Shown: in pieces, positions 16,167 through 24,256 of the stretch
How positions within the stretch are numbered: position 1 is the stretch's first letter
How the letters are laid out: every line of letters starts with the position of its first letter
Assembly: GCF_900182815.1 (NCBI RefSeq)
Contig: NZ_FXUA01000010.1
Location: 1 to 64,000 of the forward strand
Length of the DNA: 64,000 nt
From: Algoriphagus winogradskyi
GTDB lineage: Bacteria; Bacteroidota; Bacteroidia; Cytophagales; Cyclobacteriaceae
Reading direction: 5' to 3'
Notes under the pieces: generated by a model
What the model was told of the DNA's origin: nothing
The model's input: only the letters and a program-made list of their open reading frames with translations
The model's database searches: none
Position numbers and translations under genes: made by a program

Positions 16167-16288
16167 ATAGCTCACCAAATATTTTTATACTTTTCTGTTT
16201 AAGAATTGGAATCGATGTTTTATATCAAATACAAAAGGATTAAAAAAGTCAAATAAATTCTCGGTTGCTCAAAATCGATGAAATGAAT

Positions 16289-16321
16289 AAAAAAACCACC
16301 CCATTCCTGAGGTGGTTTTTT
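16289..16321 (-). terminator. Terminator at the end of the ilv-leu operon, usable in both directions
   Basis: An 11-bp stem, AAAAAACCACC against GGTGGTTTTTT (16311-16321), with a 10-base loop. The A-run on one side and T-run on the other make it functional for leuB (minus) and for anything arriving from the plus strand. It lies about 50 bases past the leuB stop. Confidence 0.85.
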
Positions 16322-16373
16322 GCTAATATTCGAGTTTACAAATATCGAACAGCTCAATTCTATATGGTTTACC

Positions 16374-17441
16374 TTAAGCCAAAATCTTCGCAGCTAGCCA
16401 ATCGCCAACTTCAGAAGTTTTGTAGGATGTACCGCCATCAGCAATATCTTCGGTTACATATCCTTCATCAAGTGAAAGATTGACTACATCAGAAATTAGT
16501 TGCGCTTCTTCTTTCAAATCAAAAGCATAATCAAACATCATCGCAGCTGATAGAACTGTTGCCAAAGGATTGGCAATATCTTTTCCAGCAGCTTGTGGAT
16601 AAGAACCATGAATTGGTTCGAACAATTTGATGGAAGTTCCCAAGGATGCAGATGGCATTAAGCCCATAGAACCTGAAATCACTGAAGCCTCATCTGTCAG
16701 GATATCTCCGAACAAGTTTTCAGTGATCAAGACATCATAAGCTTTTGGCCACTGAATCAATCGCATCGCTACTGCATCTACGAATTCATATTCTACTTTC
16801 ACATCTGGATATTCCGGAGCAAGTTCTTGTACGGTTTCTCTCCAAAGTCTAGAAGTAGCCATCACATTAGCTTTATCTACGCAAGTCAGGAGTTTTCTTC
16901 TTTTTTGCGCAGCTTCGAAACCCATTCTCGCCAAGCGAACAATCTCATGCTTGCTATACACATTGGTATCAAAAGCCTTGGTGCCTTGCTCATTTCTTCC
17001 TCTTGGCTCGCCGAAGTAGATTCCGCCAGTCAATTCTCTGAAGAAAACAAAGTCAACACCATCTACACGATCCAATTTCAAGGGAGATTTGTGCACCAAA
17101 GAAGGAAAAGTGAAAGTTGGGCGAACATTTGCGAATAAGCCCAATTTCTGGCGCATCAATAATAACCCTTGCTCAGGACGAACCTTAGCTTTTGGATCGT
17201 TATCGTATTTCGGATCTCCGATAGCTCCGAAAAGTACTGCGTCTGAGGCAGCAGCTATTTCGTGGGTTGAATCTGGATAAGGTTCACCAGTCGCATCAAT
17301 AGCTGCGGCTCCTACTACTGCTTCTGTAAAAGTGATTTTGTGTCCGAATTTCTGGCCAATAGCTTTCACTACTTTCACAGCCTGGTCGATTACTTCAGGT
17401 CCGATGCCGTCACCCGGCAACAGCGCGATATTCATTTCCAT
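16374..17441 (-). CDS. leuB: 3-isopropylmalate dehydrogenase
   Basis: A 355-residue NAD-dependent decarboxylating dehydrogenase. It converts 3-isopropylmalate to 2-ketoisocaproate in leucine synthesis and can also act on 3-methylmalate in the citramalate route. Motifs: IALLPGDGIGPEVI at the start, the substrate arginine region LLLMRQKLGLFANVRP, RELTGGIYFGEPRG, and the nucleotide site MKPIHGS-like FEPIHGSYPQAAGKDIANP. It is the last gene of the operon and overlaps the end of cimA by 32 bases, which implies translational coupling. The ATG two codons further in (17435) is an equally good start. A terminator follows. Confidence 0.96.
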   Translation of the reverse strand: MEMNIALLPGDGIGPEVIDQAVKVVKAIGQKFGHKITFTEAVVGAAAIDATGEPYPDSTHEIAAASDAVLFGAIGDPKYDNDPKAKVRPEQGLLLMRQKLGLFANVRPTFTFPSLVHKSPLKLDRVDGVDFVFFRELTGGIYFGEPRGRNEQGTKAFDTNVYSKHEIVRLARMGFEAAQKRRKLLTCVDKANVMATSRLWRETVQELAPEYPDVKVEYEFVDAVAMRLIQWPKAYDVLITENLFGDILTDEASVISGSMGLMPSASLGTSIKLFEPIHGSYPQAAGKDIANPLATVLSAAMMFDYAFDLKEEAQLISDVVNLSLDEGYVTEDIADGGTSYKTSEVGDWLAAKILA

Positions 17442-18996
17442 AAAACTTGGATTCTTCTTTCGTTGGTGTTTGATTGAATGATTCGACGATGTTTAGCATT
17501 TTCTCTGTGGCCATCATCGCAGCCACTGTTTGATCGGGATCTAGCCCTTTCGTTTTAAATATTTTTCCATAATCCCAGGTCACAACGGTCTCCACAAAAG
17601 CATCTGTTTTGCCTCCTGGAGGAATCGAAACGTGGTAATCGATCAACTTAGGAAGTTGTCTTTTTCGGGATTTGTAAATTTCTTTTACTGCACGCATAAA
17701 AGCATCATACTGTCCATCTCCAGATGCATGGGCGTCATAGGATTTGCCGTAAATGTTTAAGCGAAGTTGCACAGAAGGCTTGAGCCCTTGAGAATGGGTC
17801 ATGTGGTAGCCTTCGATGAAAATATTTTTGGAAATGGAGTTATTCTGCAACACATCGGAAATGATGTAAGGCAGATCTTCCGTAGTCACCCGCTCTTTTT
17901 TATCACCAAGTTCGATGATTCGCTGAGTCACTTTCGTCAGCTCGTCCTTTTCCAAAGAAATTCCCAACTCCTCGAGATTCTTAAGGATATTAGCTTTGCC
18001 GGAAGTTTTACCTAGGGCATATTTCCGCTGACGGCCAAATCGCTCAGGAAGCAAATCGTTGAAATAGAGATTCTTTTTATTGTCCCCGTCGGCGTGTATT
18101 CCTGCAGTTTGAGTAAAGACATTCTCTCCTACAACCGGCTTATTTGCTGGAATATGCTGTCCGGAAAACTGCTCTACCAACTTACTTACACGGTAGATTT
18201 TCTGCTCCTGCACATTGATCTGAAGATCGGTAAAATCTTTGATCACTGCAATTACTGACTCCAAAGGAGCATTTCCAGCTCTTTCTCCAAGCCCATTGAT
18301 TGTGGTATGAATTCCTGAAGCTCCGTACATGATGGCTTCCATGACATTGGCTACAGAAAGATCGTAGTCATTATGCGCATGGAAATCAAAATGAGCGTTC
18401 GGGAATTTGGTAGAGATTTGGATGAAAAATGCCTTTGTCTCTTCCGGAGAAAGAAGTCCCAAGGTATCTGGGAGCATAATTCTCTTCACGGGAAGTGTGG
18501 TCAGAAATCCAATCAAATCCAGCGTATATTCCTGAGAATTCCGCATACCATTCGACCAATCTTCCAGATACACATTTACATCAATCCCATTTTCCTGAGC
18601 GTATACTATGCTCTTTTGAATATCAGCAAAATGCTCCTCCTGAGTTTTTTTCAATTGATGCACAAGGTGATTAAGGGAACCTTTAGTAAGTAGATTCATC
18701 ACTTTGGCACCAGCCTTTAGTAACCAATCCACCGAAGCAGGTGTATCTACAAAACCTAAAACTTCCACTCGATCCAGATAGCCTTTCTCGGCTGCCCAGT
18801 GAGTAATTTTCTGCACCCCTTCCAATTCCCCATCTGAAACTCTAGCTGAAGCAACCTCTATTCGATCTACCTTCAATTCATCCAGCAAAAGCTTAGCGAT
18901 CTGCAGCTTTTCAGAAGGCAAGAAGGAAACGCTTGAGGTCTGTTCACCATCCCTCAGCGTTGTATCCATTATTTCAATGCGCTTCCCTGCGGTCAT
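17410..18996 (-). CDS. cimA: (R)-citramalate synthase (LeuA paralogue)
   Basis: A 528-residue protein that would condense pyruvate with acetyl-CoA to citramalate, the first step of the threonine-independent route to isoleucine. It has the LeuA-like TIM barrel (DTTLRDGEQT, Arg15/Asp16; metal motif FDFHAHND) and a C-terminal regulatory domain with the KPSVQLRLNIYGKSYDAHASGDGQYDAF-type fold. Specificity is indicated by the substrate pocket: Leu80 (VEVLGF), Leu103 (NLLTKG) and Tyr143 (NVYLED) sit one residue off the Leu81, Leu104 and Tyr144 reported for the Leptospira citramalate synthase, where isopropylmalate synthases have polar residues. A genuine leuA is encoded separately in the operon. Second choice: a LeuA isozyme. 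Confidence 0.85.
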   Translation of the reverse strand: MTAGKRIEIMDTTLRDGEQTSSVSFLPSEKLQIAKLLLDELKVDRIEVASARVSDGELEGVQKITHWAAEKGYLDRVEVLGFVDTPASVDWLLKAGAKVMNLLTKGSLNHLVHQLKKTQEEHFADIQKSIVYAQENGIDVNVYLEDWSNGMRNSQEYTLDLIGFLTTLPVKRIMLPDTLGLLSPEETKAFFIQISTKFPNAHFDFHAHNDYDLSVANVMEAIMYGASGIHTTINGLGERAGNAPLESVIAVIKDFTDLQINVQEQKIYRVSKLVEQFSGQHIPANKPVVGENVFTQTAGIHADGDNKKNLYFNDLLPERFGRQRKYALGKTSGKANILKNLEELGISLEKDELTKVTQRIIELGDKKERVTTEDLPYIISDVLQNNSISKNIFIEGYHMTHSQGLKPSVQLRLNIYGKSYDAHASGDGQYDAFMRAVKEIYKSRKRQLPKLIDYHVSIPPGGKTDAFVETVVTWDYGKIFKTKGLDPDQTVAAMMATEKMLNIVESFNQTPTKEESKFYGNEYRAVAG

Positions 18997-19002
18997 TTTT
19001 AC

Positions 19003-19593
19003 TTATTTGTTAGCAGCAAAAGCATCGATTTCATCTGACATATTCAGTAAATAGTCGATATCGTCAAAGCCATTTTGCATGTTGTCTTTTTTGTATTCAT
19101 TGATGTCAAAAGATTCGGATTCTCCAGTGGAGTCCAAAGTAATCTTCTGACTAGGAATGTCTACAGTAATCGTAGTTTCAGGATTTGCAGTGATGGTTTC
19201 CAGTAATTTATCGGCAAATTCCGGGGAAACTGTCACTGGCAAAACACCGATATTTAGACAGTTATTTTTGAAGATGTCTGCGAAAAAGCTTGAAACCACA
19301 CATCTGAAGCCGTAATCGTAAATAGCCCAAACGGCGTGTTCTCTGCTGGATCCAGAACCGAAGTTCCTTCCTGAAACCAAGATTTTACCGCTGTAAGTAG
19401 GGTCGTTCAGGACAAAATCCTTTTTAGGATTGCCTTCTACATCATATCTCCAGTCACGGAAAAGATTGTCACCGAAACCTTCACGCTCTGTAGCCTTAAG
19501 GAATCGAGCTGGGATGATCTGATCTGTATCCACATTGTCTGTCGGTAATGGAACCGCAGTGCTCGTGAGAACAGTAAATTTATCGTAAGCCAT
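19003..19593 (-). CDS. leuD: 3-isopropylmalate dehydratase small subunit
   Basis: A 196-residue swivel-domain subunit that pairs with LeuC to isomerise 2- to 3-isopropylmalate (and probably citramalate to 3-methylmalate). Motifs: PLPTDNVDTDQIIPARFLK near the N-terminus and LVSGRNFGSGSSREHAVWAIYDYGFRCVV, the conserved substrate loop. Length matches the bacterial LeuD with its helical C-terminal extension. It sits 107 bases after leuC, a gap holding a tandem ATTGGAAA repeat, and 6 bases before cimA. It is part of the attenuated ilv-leu transcript. Confidence 0.96.
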   Translation of the reverse strand: MAYDKFTVLTSTAVPLPTDNVDTDQIIPARFLKATEREGFGDNLFRDWRYDVEGNPKKDFVLNDPTYSGKILVSGRNFGSGSSREHAVWAIYDYGFRCVVSSFFADIFKNNCLNIGVLPVTVSPEFADKLLETITANPETTITVDIPSQKITLDSTGESESFDINEYKKDNMQNGFDDIDYLLNMSDEIDAFAANK

Positions 19594-19610
19594 TTTATTT
19601 TAATTGAAAG

Positions 19611-19639
19611 ATTGGAAAATTGGAAAATTGGAAAATTTG
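19611..19639. repeat. Tandem 9-base repeat in the leuC-leuD spacer
   Basis: ATTGGAAAA is repeated three times head to tail, followed by a T-rich end. The spacer is the longest in the operon (107 bases). Short-period repeats of this sort occur at several gene ends in the window and probably arise by slippage. Confidence 0.7.
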
Positions 19640-19700
19640 ATCGTTCATAAACTTTACTTACCGATTCAAATTCTTACTTCCCATTTCTGACTTCGTATTT

Positions 19701-21107
19701 TTAATTTTGAAAAACTTCTCTTGGATCGCAGATTTCACCGGCAATGGCTACTGCTGCTACGGTCAAAGGAGATGCGAGCATTGTTCTTGCTCCAGGTCCC
19801 TGACGGCCTTCGAAGTTTCTATTGGAAGTAGATACTGCATATTTACCAGAAGGAATCTTATCATCGTTCATCGCTAGACAAGCTGAACAGCCCGGCTGAC
19901 GAAGTTCGAATCCAGCTTCTTCCAAGATTTTAACCAAACCTTCTTCATGTGCCATTTTCTCAACTTCGCGAGAACCTGGAACGATCCAAGCAGTGATGTT
20001 GTCAGCTTTTTTGTGACCCTTTACATAAGCCGCCACAGAACGGATATCTTCAATACGTCCATTGGTACAAGACCCTACGAATACGAAGTCAACTTTTTTA
20101 CCCTTGATAGCTTCACCTGGCTCGAAGCCCATGTAAGCCAAAGACTTCAGGTAAGAAGATTTATTGCTTCCTTCCATGCCTTCAGTGGTAGGAATATTTC
20201 CCTTCACTTTGATTCCCATGCCTGGATTGGTACCGTAGGTAATCATCGGTTCGATATCCGCAGCATCGAAGTGATACTCCTTATCGAAAACAGCACCTTC
20301 GTCTGTTTTCAAAGTTTTCCAGTGAGCTACAGCTTTGTCCCAATCTTCGCCTTTTGGAGCGTATTCTTTTCCCTTTAAGTATTCGAAAGTAGTTTCATCA
20401 GGAGCGATCAAACCTCCACGTGCTCCCATTTCGATAGACATGTTACAAACCGTCATTCTAGCTTCCATGGAAAGACTTTGGATCGCTGATCCAGCATATT
20501 CCACGAAGTACCCAGTAGCACCTGCCGCCGAAATCTGTGCAATTACATAAAGTATCAAGTCTTTGGAAGTTACACCTGGTCCAGCTACGCCATCGATGGT
20601 GATTCTCATTTTCTTAGCCTTGGACTGCATGATACACTGCGTCGCCAAAACCATCTCCACTTCTGAAGTACCTATGCCGAAAGCAATAGCTCCAAAAGCA
20701 CCGTGAGTAGATGTGTGGCTATCACCACAAACGATCGTCATCCCTGGTTGGGTGATTCCCAATTCCGGTCCAATCACGTGAACAATCCCATGATGAGCAG
20801 AGCCCAAATCGTGTAGTTCGATGCCGTATTTGGCACAGTTCTCACGAAGTCTTTCTACTTGCATGCGTGAAAGCTTGTCCTTAATTGTTTTATCCTGATC
20901 GACTGTAGGTACGTTGTGATCTGGAGTAGCTACTGTTCGGCTTGGGTTTTTCACTCCAATTCCACGCTTTTCCAAGTTTAGAAAAGCGACTGGAGAAGTT
21001 ACTTCATGGATAAAATGCTTATCGATGAAGAATACATCTGGACCAGAGGGAACGGATTTCACGACGTGAGCATCCCAGATTTTATCAAATAATGTTGTCT
21101 TTTCCAT
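19701..21107 (-). CDS. leuC: 3-isopropylmalate dehydratase large subunit
   Basis: A 468-residue aconitase-family subunit carrying the 4Fe-4S cluster. The cluster cysteines are visible in VFVGSCTNGRIEDIRS and RQPGCSACLAMND. Other landmarks: FIDKHFIHEVTSPVAF at the start, CGDSHTSTHGAFGAIAFGIGTSEVEMVLATQ, and the closing STSNRNFEGRQGPGARTMLASP. Length is normal. The gene begins 2 bases after leuA stops, so translation is coupled. It works with LeuD in leucine synthesis and, given the cimA gene downstream, likely in the citramalate pathway as well. Confidence 0.97.
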   Translation of the reverse strand: MEKTTLFDKIWDAHVVKSVPSGPDVFFIDKHFIHEVTSPVAFLNLEKRGIGVKNPSRTVATPDHNVPTVDQDKTIKDKLSRMQVERLRENCAKYGIELHDLGSAHHGIVHVIGPELGITQPGMTIVCGDSHTSTHGAFGAIAFGIGTSEVEMVLATQCIMQSKAKKMRITIDGVAGPGVTSKDLILYVIAQISAAGATGYFVEYAGSAIQSLSMEARMTVCNMSIEMGARGGLIAPDETTFEYLKGKEYAPKGEDWDKAVAHWKTLKTDEGAVFDKEYHFDAADIEPMITYGTNPGMGIKVKGNIPTTEGMEGSNKSSYLKSLAYMGFEPGEAIKGKKVDFVFVGSCTNGRIEDIRSVAAYVKGHKKADNITAWIVPGSREVEKMAHEEGLVKILEEAGFELRQPGCSACLAMNDDKIPSGKYAVSTSNRNFEGRQGPGARTMLASPLTVAAVAIAGEICDPREVFQN

Positions 21108-21109
21108 AA

Positions 21110-22618
21110 TTAAGCGGTCGCGTATTCTTTGACCGGGATTTTATTGAGTGCATCTACAAAGGCCTGAGCTGAAGCCAATACGATGTCTGTATGTGAGGCA
21201 AAACCATAGTAAGGTTTGTCTCCTTTGATTAATCTCATATGAACTTTTGCCACATCATCACTGCCGTGAGTGATGGCCTGAATAAGGAATTCTTCTAATT
21301 CTACGGCTGGCTTGGCGATTTTGTCAATAGCCTTCAGAACTGCATCTACAGGACCATTTCCGCTTGCAGTAGACGTGTGGGATTCGTCTCCGATTTTCAT
21401 TTCTACCTGAGCTTGAATTGAGCCATTTGATGAATAAGTAACTTTACCCAATTCAATAAAATTGGAATCAGTCACAAACTTACCAACCAAACCCATCAGG
21501 TCTTTACGGCCTATATCGCGCTTGCTATCAGCCAAAATCAAGAATTCTTCATACACTTCACGAAGTGCCTCACCTTCCAATTCTACACCCAAAGCATCCA
21601 AATGGTGCTTCAGAGCAGCTCTTCCGGATCTTGCTGTCAACACAATTGTTGACTCACCGACACCCACATCTTTAGGATCAATGATTTCGTAATTTTCTCT
21701 GTGCTTCAATACACCATCCTGGTGAATTCCTGATGAATGTGCAAATGCATTTCTGCCAACAATAGCCTTATTTGGCTGTACTGGCATATTCATCAATTTA
21801 GAAATCAGGCGACTGGTGTTGTAAATTCTTGGGGTTACGATATCAGTATGTACCTCGATGGTTTTATGACATTTAATTGCCATAACCACTTCTTCCAGGG
21901 AGGTATTTCCCGCACGCTCACCGATACCATTGATAGTTACTTCCACCTGACGCGCTCCATGCTGAACACCTGAAACAGTGTTAGCAGTAGCCATACCAAG
22001 GTCATTATGACAATGTGTAGCAATGATTGCTTTGTCAATATTTGGTACATTATTCTTCAGGCTAGCAATGATAGCACCGTATTGCTCAGGAAGTGTATAT
22101 CCTGTCGTATCTGGAATATTTACCACAGTTGCTCCTGCTTTGATCACCTCCTCGATTATTTTATTCAAGAAATCAGGGTCAGCTCTACCGGCATCTTCAG
22201 CGTAAAATTCCACATCGTCTACAAACCGTCTTGCAAACTTCACTGCAGCTACACCCCGAGCAATAATATCCTCGGGAGTGGAGCGCAGTTTATATTGAAT
22301 ATGATATGGTGAAACACCGATTCCAGTATGAATACGACCCTTCTTCGCGAATTTGAGGGATTGAGCCGCTACTTCGATATCTTTTTCTACAGCTCTGGAA
22401 AGGGCGCAGATAATCGGGTTAGAAACTGCCTTTGAAATCTCAAGTACAGAATTGAAATCTCCTGGACTTGAAATTGGAAAGCCGGCTTCGATAATATCTA
22501 CACCTAGTTCTTCCAGCGCTTTTGCTACCACAATTTTCTCCTGGGTATTCAGCTGACACCCGGGTACTTGCTCCCCATCTCTCAGGGTAGTGTCAAATAT
22601 CCATAGCTTCTCACTCAT
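21110..22618 (-). CDS. leuA: 2-isopropylmalate synthase
   Basis: A 502-residue enzyme that condenses acetyl-CoA with 2-ketoisovalerate, committing carbon to leucine. The barrel begins WIFDTTLRDGEQVPGCQL; the metal-binding HxH lies in IIATHCHNDLGMATANT; NGIGERAGNTSLEEVVMAIK and AFAHSSGIHQDGVLKH follow. The C-terminal leucine-sensing domain is present (KIGDESHTSTASGNGPVDAVLKAI), so feedback inhibition by leucine is expected. It lies 19 bases after ilvC in the attenuated operon. It differs from the cimA product in lacking the hydrophobic substrate pocket signature. Confidence 0.96.
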   Translation of the reverse strand: MSEKLWIFDTTLRDGEQVPGCQLNTQEKIVVAKALEELGVDIIEAGFPISSPGDFNSVLEISKAVSNPIICALSRAVEKDIEVAAQSLKFAKKGRIHTGIGVSPYHIQYKLRSTPEDIIARGVAAVKFARRFVDDVEFYAEDAGRADPDFLNKIIEEVIKAGATVVNIPDTTGYTLPEQYGAIIASLKNNVPNIDKAIIATHCHNDLGMATANTVSGVQHGARQVEVTINGIGERAGNTSLEEVVMAIKCHKTIEVHTDIVTPRIYNTSRLISKLMNMPVQPNKAIVGRNAFAHSSGIHQDGVLKHRENYEIIDPKDVGVGESTIVLTARSGRAALKHHLDALGVELEGEALREVYEEFLILADSKRDIGRKDLMGLVGKFVTDSNFIELGKVTYSSNGSIQAQVEMKIGDESHTSTASGNGPVDAVLKAIDKIAKPAVELEEFLIQAITHGSDDVAKVHMRLIKGDKPYYGFASHTDIVLASAQAFVDALNKIPVKEYATA

Positions 22619-22637
22619 AATTCTTGGGGGTTTTGTA

Positions 22638-23681
22638 TTAGTTATTTTCTGGTCTCAACTGACGGACGACAGCACCTGCCTGCCACATTTCAGAATCTCT
22701 CAATTCTTTCAATTCAGCTTCCAGTTTCACTCGGTAATCTTCTTTAGAGTTAGAGTCAATAGACTTCTGAGCCTCTTGACCTGTTTTTACACTGTTGTAT
22801 AGTTCTTCAAATACCGGCTTAGTAGCATCTCTGAAAGGTTTCCACCAATCCAAAGCACCTCTTTGAGCTGTAGTAGAGCAGTTAGCATACATCCAGTCCA
22901 TTCCGTTTTCAGCGACCAATGGCATCAATGACTGGGTCAATTCTTCCACGGTTTCGTTGAAAGCTTCAGAAGGAGTGTGACCATTTGATCTCAATACTTC
23001 GTACTGAGCTGCAAATATACCTTGGATAGCGCCCATCAAGGTACCTCTTTCGCCAGTCAAATCAGAGGTTACTTCACGATAGAAGTCTGTTTCGAACAAA
23101 TATCCAGATCCTACGCCAATACCTAGAGCTACAACCCGGTCTTTTGCCTTACCAGTTCCATCCTGATAGATTGCATAAGAAGAGTTCAATCCTCTACCTT
23201 CTACAAACATTCTTCTCAAAGATGTACCAGAACCTTTTGGAGCTACCAAGATCACATCTACGTCAGCTGGAGGGACGATACCTGTTTTTTCTTTATAAGT
23301 CACACCGAAGCCATGAGAGAAATACAATGCCTTTCCAGGAGTAAGGTGTTTTTTAACTGTTGGCCAAAGAGCGATCTGGCCTGCATCAGAAAGTAGGAAC
23401 TGAAGGATAGTACCTTTCTCGCATGCTTCTTCCAGTTCGAAAAGTGTTTCGCCAGGAACCCAGCCATCAGCTACAGCTTTATCCCAAGTCTTGGAGCCTT
23501 TACGCTGACCTACAATCACGTTGAACCCGTTGTCTTTCAAGTTAAGTGCCTGACCAGGACCTTGTACACCGTAACCTAATACCGCGATCACTTCGTCTTT
23601 GAGTACTTCTCTTGCTTTTTCCAGTGGAAATTCTTCCCTAGTTACTACGTTTTCTTCTGTTGAGCCGAATTTTAATTTCAT
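22638..23681 (-). CDS. ilvC: Ketol-acid reductoisomerase
   Basis: A 347-residue enzyme that isomerises and reduces acetolactate or acetohydroxybutyrate to the dihydroxy acids of valine and isoleucine synthesis. The Rossmann motif is VLGYGVQGPGQALNLKDNG, with the cofactor-selecting loop VGQRKGSKTWDKAVADGW; the loop is longer and more basic than in the common short enzyme, consistent with NADPH. The C-domain holds the Mg2+ acidic residues around GERGTLMGAIQGIFAAQYEV and ETVEELTQSL. Located between ilvN (63 bases) and leuA (19 bases). Confidence 0.96.
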   Translation of the reverse strand: MKLKFGSTEENVVTREEFPLEKAREVLKDEVIAVLGYGVQGPGQALNLKDNGFNVIVGQRKGSKTWDKAVADGWVPGETLFELEEACEKGTILQFLLSDAGQIALWPTVKKHLTPGKALYFSHGFGVTYKEKTGIVPPADVDVILVAPKGSGTSLRRMFVEGRGLNSSYAIYQDGTGKAKDRVVALGIGVGSGYLFETDFYREVTSDLTGERGTLMGAIQGIFAAQYEVLRSNGHTPSEAFNETVEELTQSLMPLVAENGMDWMYANCSTTAQRGALDWWKPFRDATKPVFEELYNSVKTGQEAQKSIDSNSKEDYRVKLEAELKELRDSEMWQAGAVVRQLRPENN

Positions 23682-23744
23682 CTGTTTTTTATTTATTACT
23701 AGTGTTTGATAGGTTCCAGAGGAAGCCTTTTTATTGGTTTATTA

Positions 23745-24245
23745 TTATTTGACAAAACTGTCAATCGTGAGCATTCTCTTTGCAACAGCTACTCTGCCTG
23801 ATCTAGCAAATTCCAGAAGACCATAGCCTTTTAAAATTTCCAGTAGCTCCTGCGTTTGCTCTTTGTGGCCGGATAGTTCCAATACCACAAAATCAGGTTC
23901 TGCGGCAATGATTTTCGCATTGTGCTGACGGATGATTTTCTCCAGTCCTGCATCCAGTCTGGACACTGGTATTTTGTACAATGCTATTTCCTGATAGACT
24001 ACGCTTTCATCTTCATGGTAAAAAGCCTTGATCACGTCAATGATCTTTTCTATCTGATTGACCAGCTGTATCACGGTATCCTCAGAAGCGGTGACTTCGA
24101 TGGTGATCCGATGGATTCCTTCCAAGCGGCTCTCTGAAGCTGTGAGTGCATCGATATTGATACCTCTACGGGTAAAAATAATGGTGATGCGATTAAGAAT
24201 ACCGATGAAATTTTCGGTAATAACGAATATGGTATATCGTTTCAT
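23745..24245 (-). CDS. ilvN: Acetolactate synthase regulatory (small) subunit
   Basis: A 166-residue regulatory subunit. The N-terminal ACT domain (RYTIFVITENFIGILNRITIIFTRRGINIDALTASES) binds the feedback inhibitor, normally valine; a second domain from about residue 80 (YQEIALYKIPVSRL...IIAAEPDFVVLELSG) completes the IlvH/IlvN fold. It begins 11 bases after ilvB, and equimolar synthesis with the catalytic subunit is expected. Annotators also use ilvH for this form. Confidence 0.94.
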   Translation of the reverse strand: MKRYTIFVITENFIGILNRITIIFTRRGINIDALTASESRLEGIHRITIEVTASEDTVIQLVNQIEKIIDVIKAFYHEDESVVYQEIALYKIPVSRLDAGLEKIIRQHNAKIIAAEPDFVVLELSGHKEQTQELLEILKGYGLLEFARSGRVAVAKRMLTIDSFVK

Positions 24246-24256
24246 TTAGGGTTGGT

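Noticed and set aside
16265..16483. 72-codon plus-strand frame
   Set aside because: It runs through the bidirectional terminator and into the 3' end of leuB; no conservation-like pattern.
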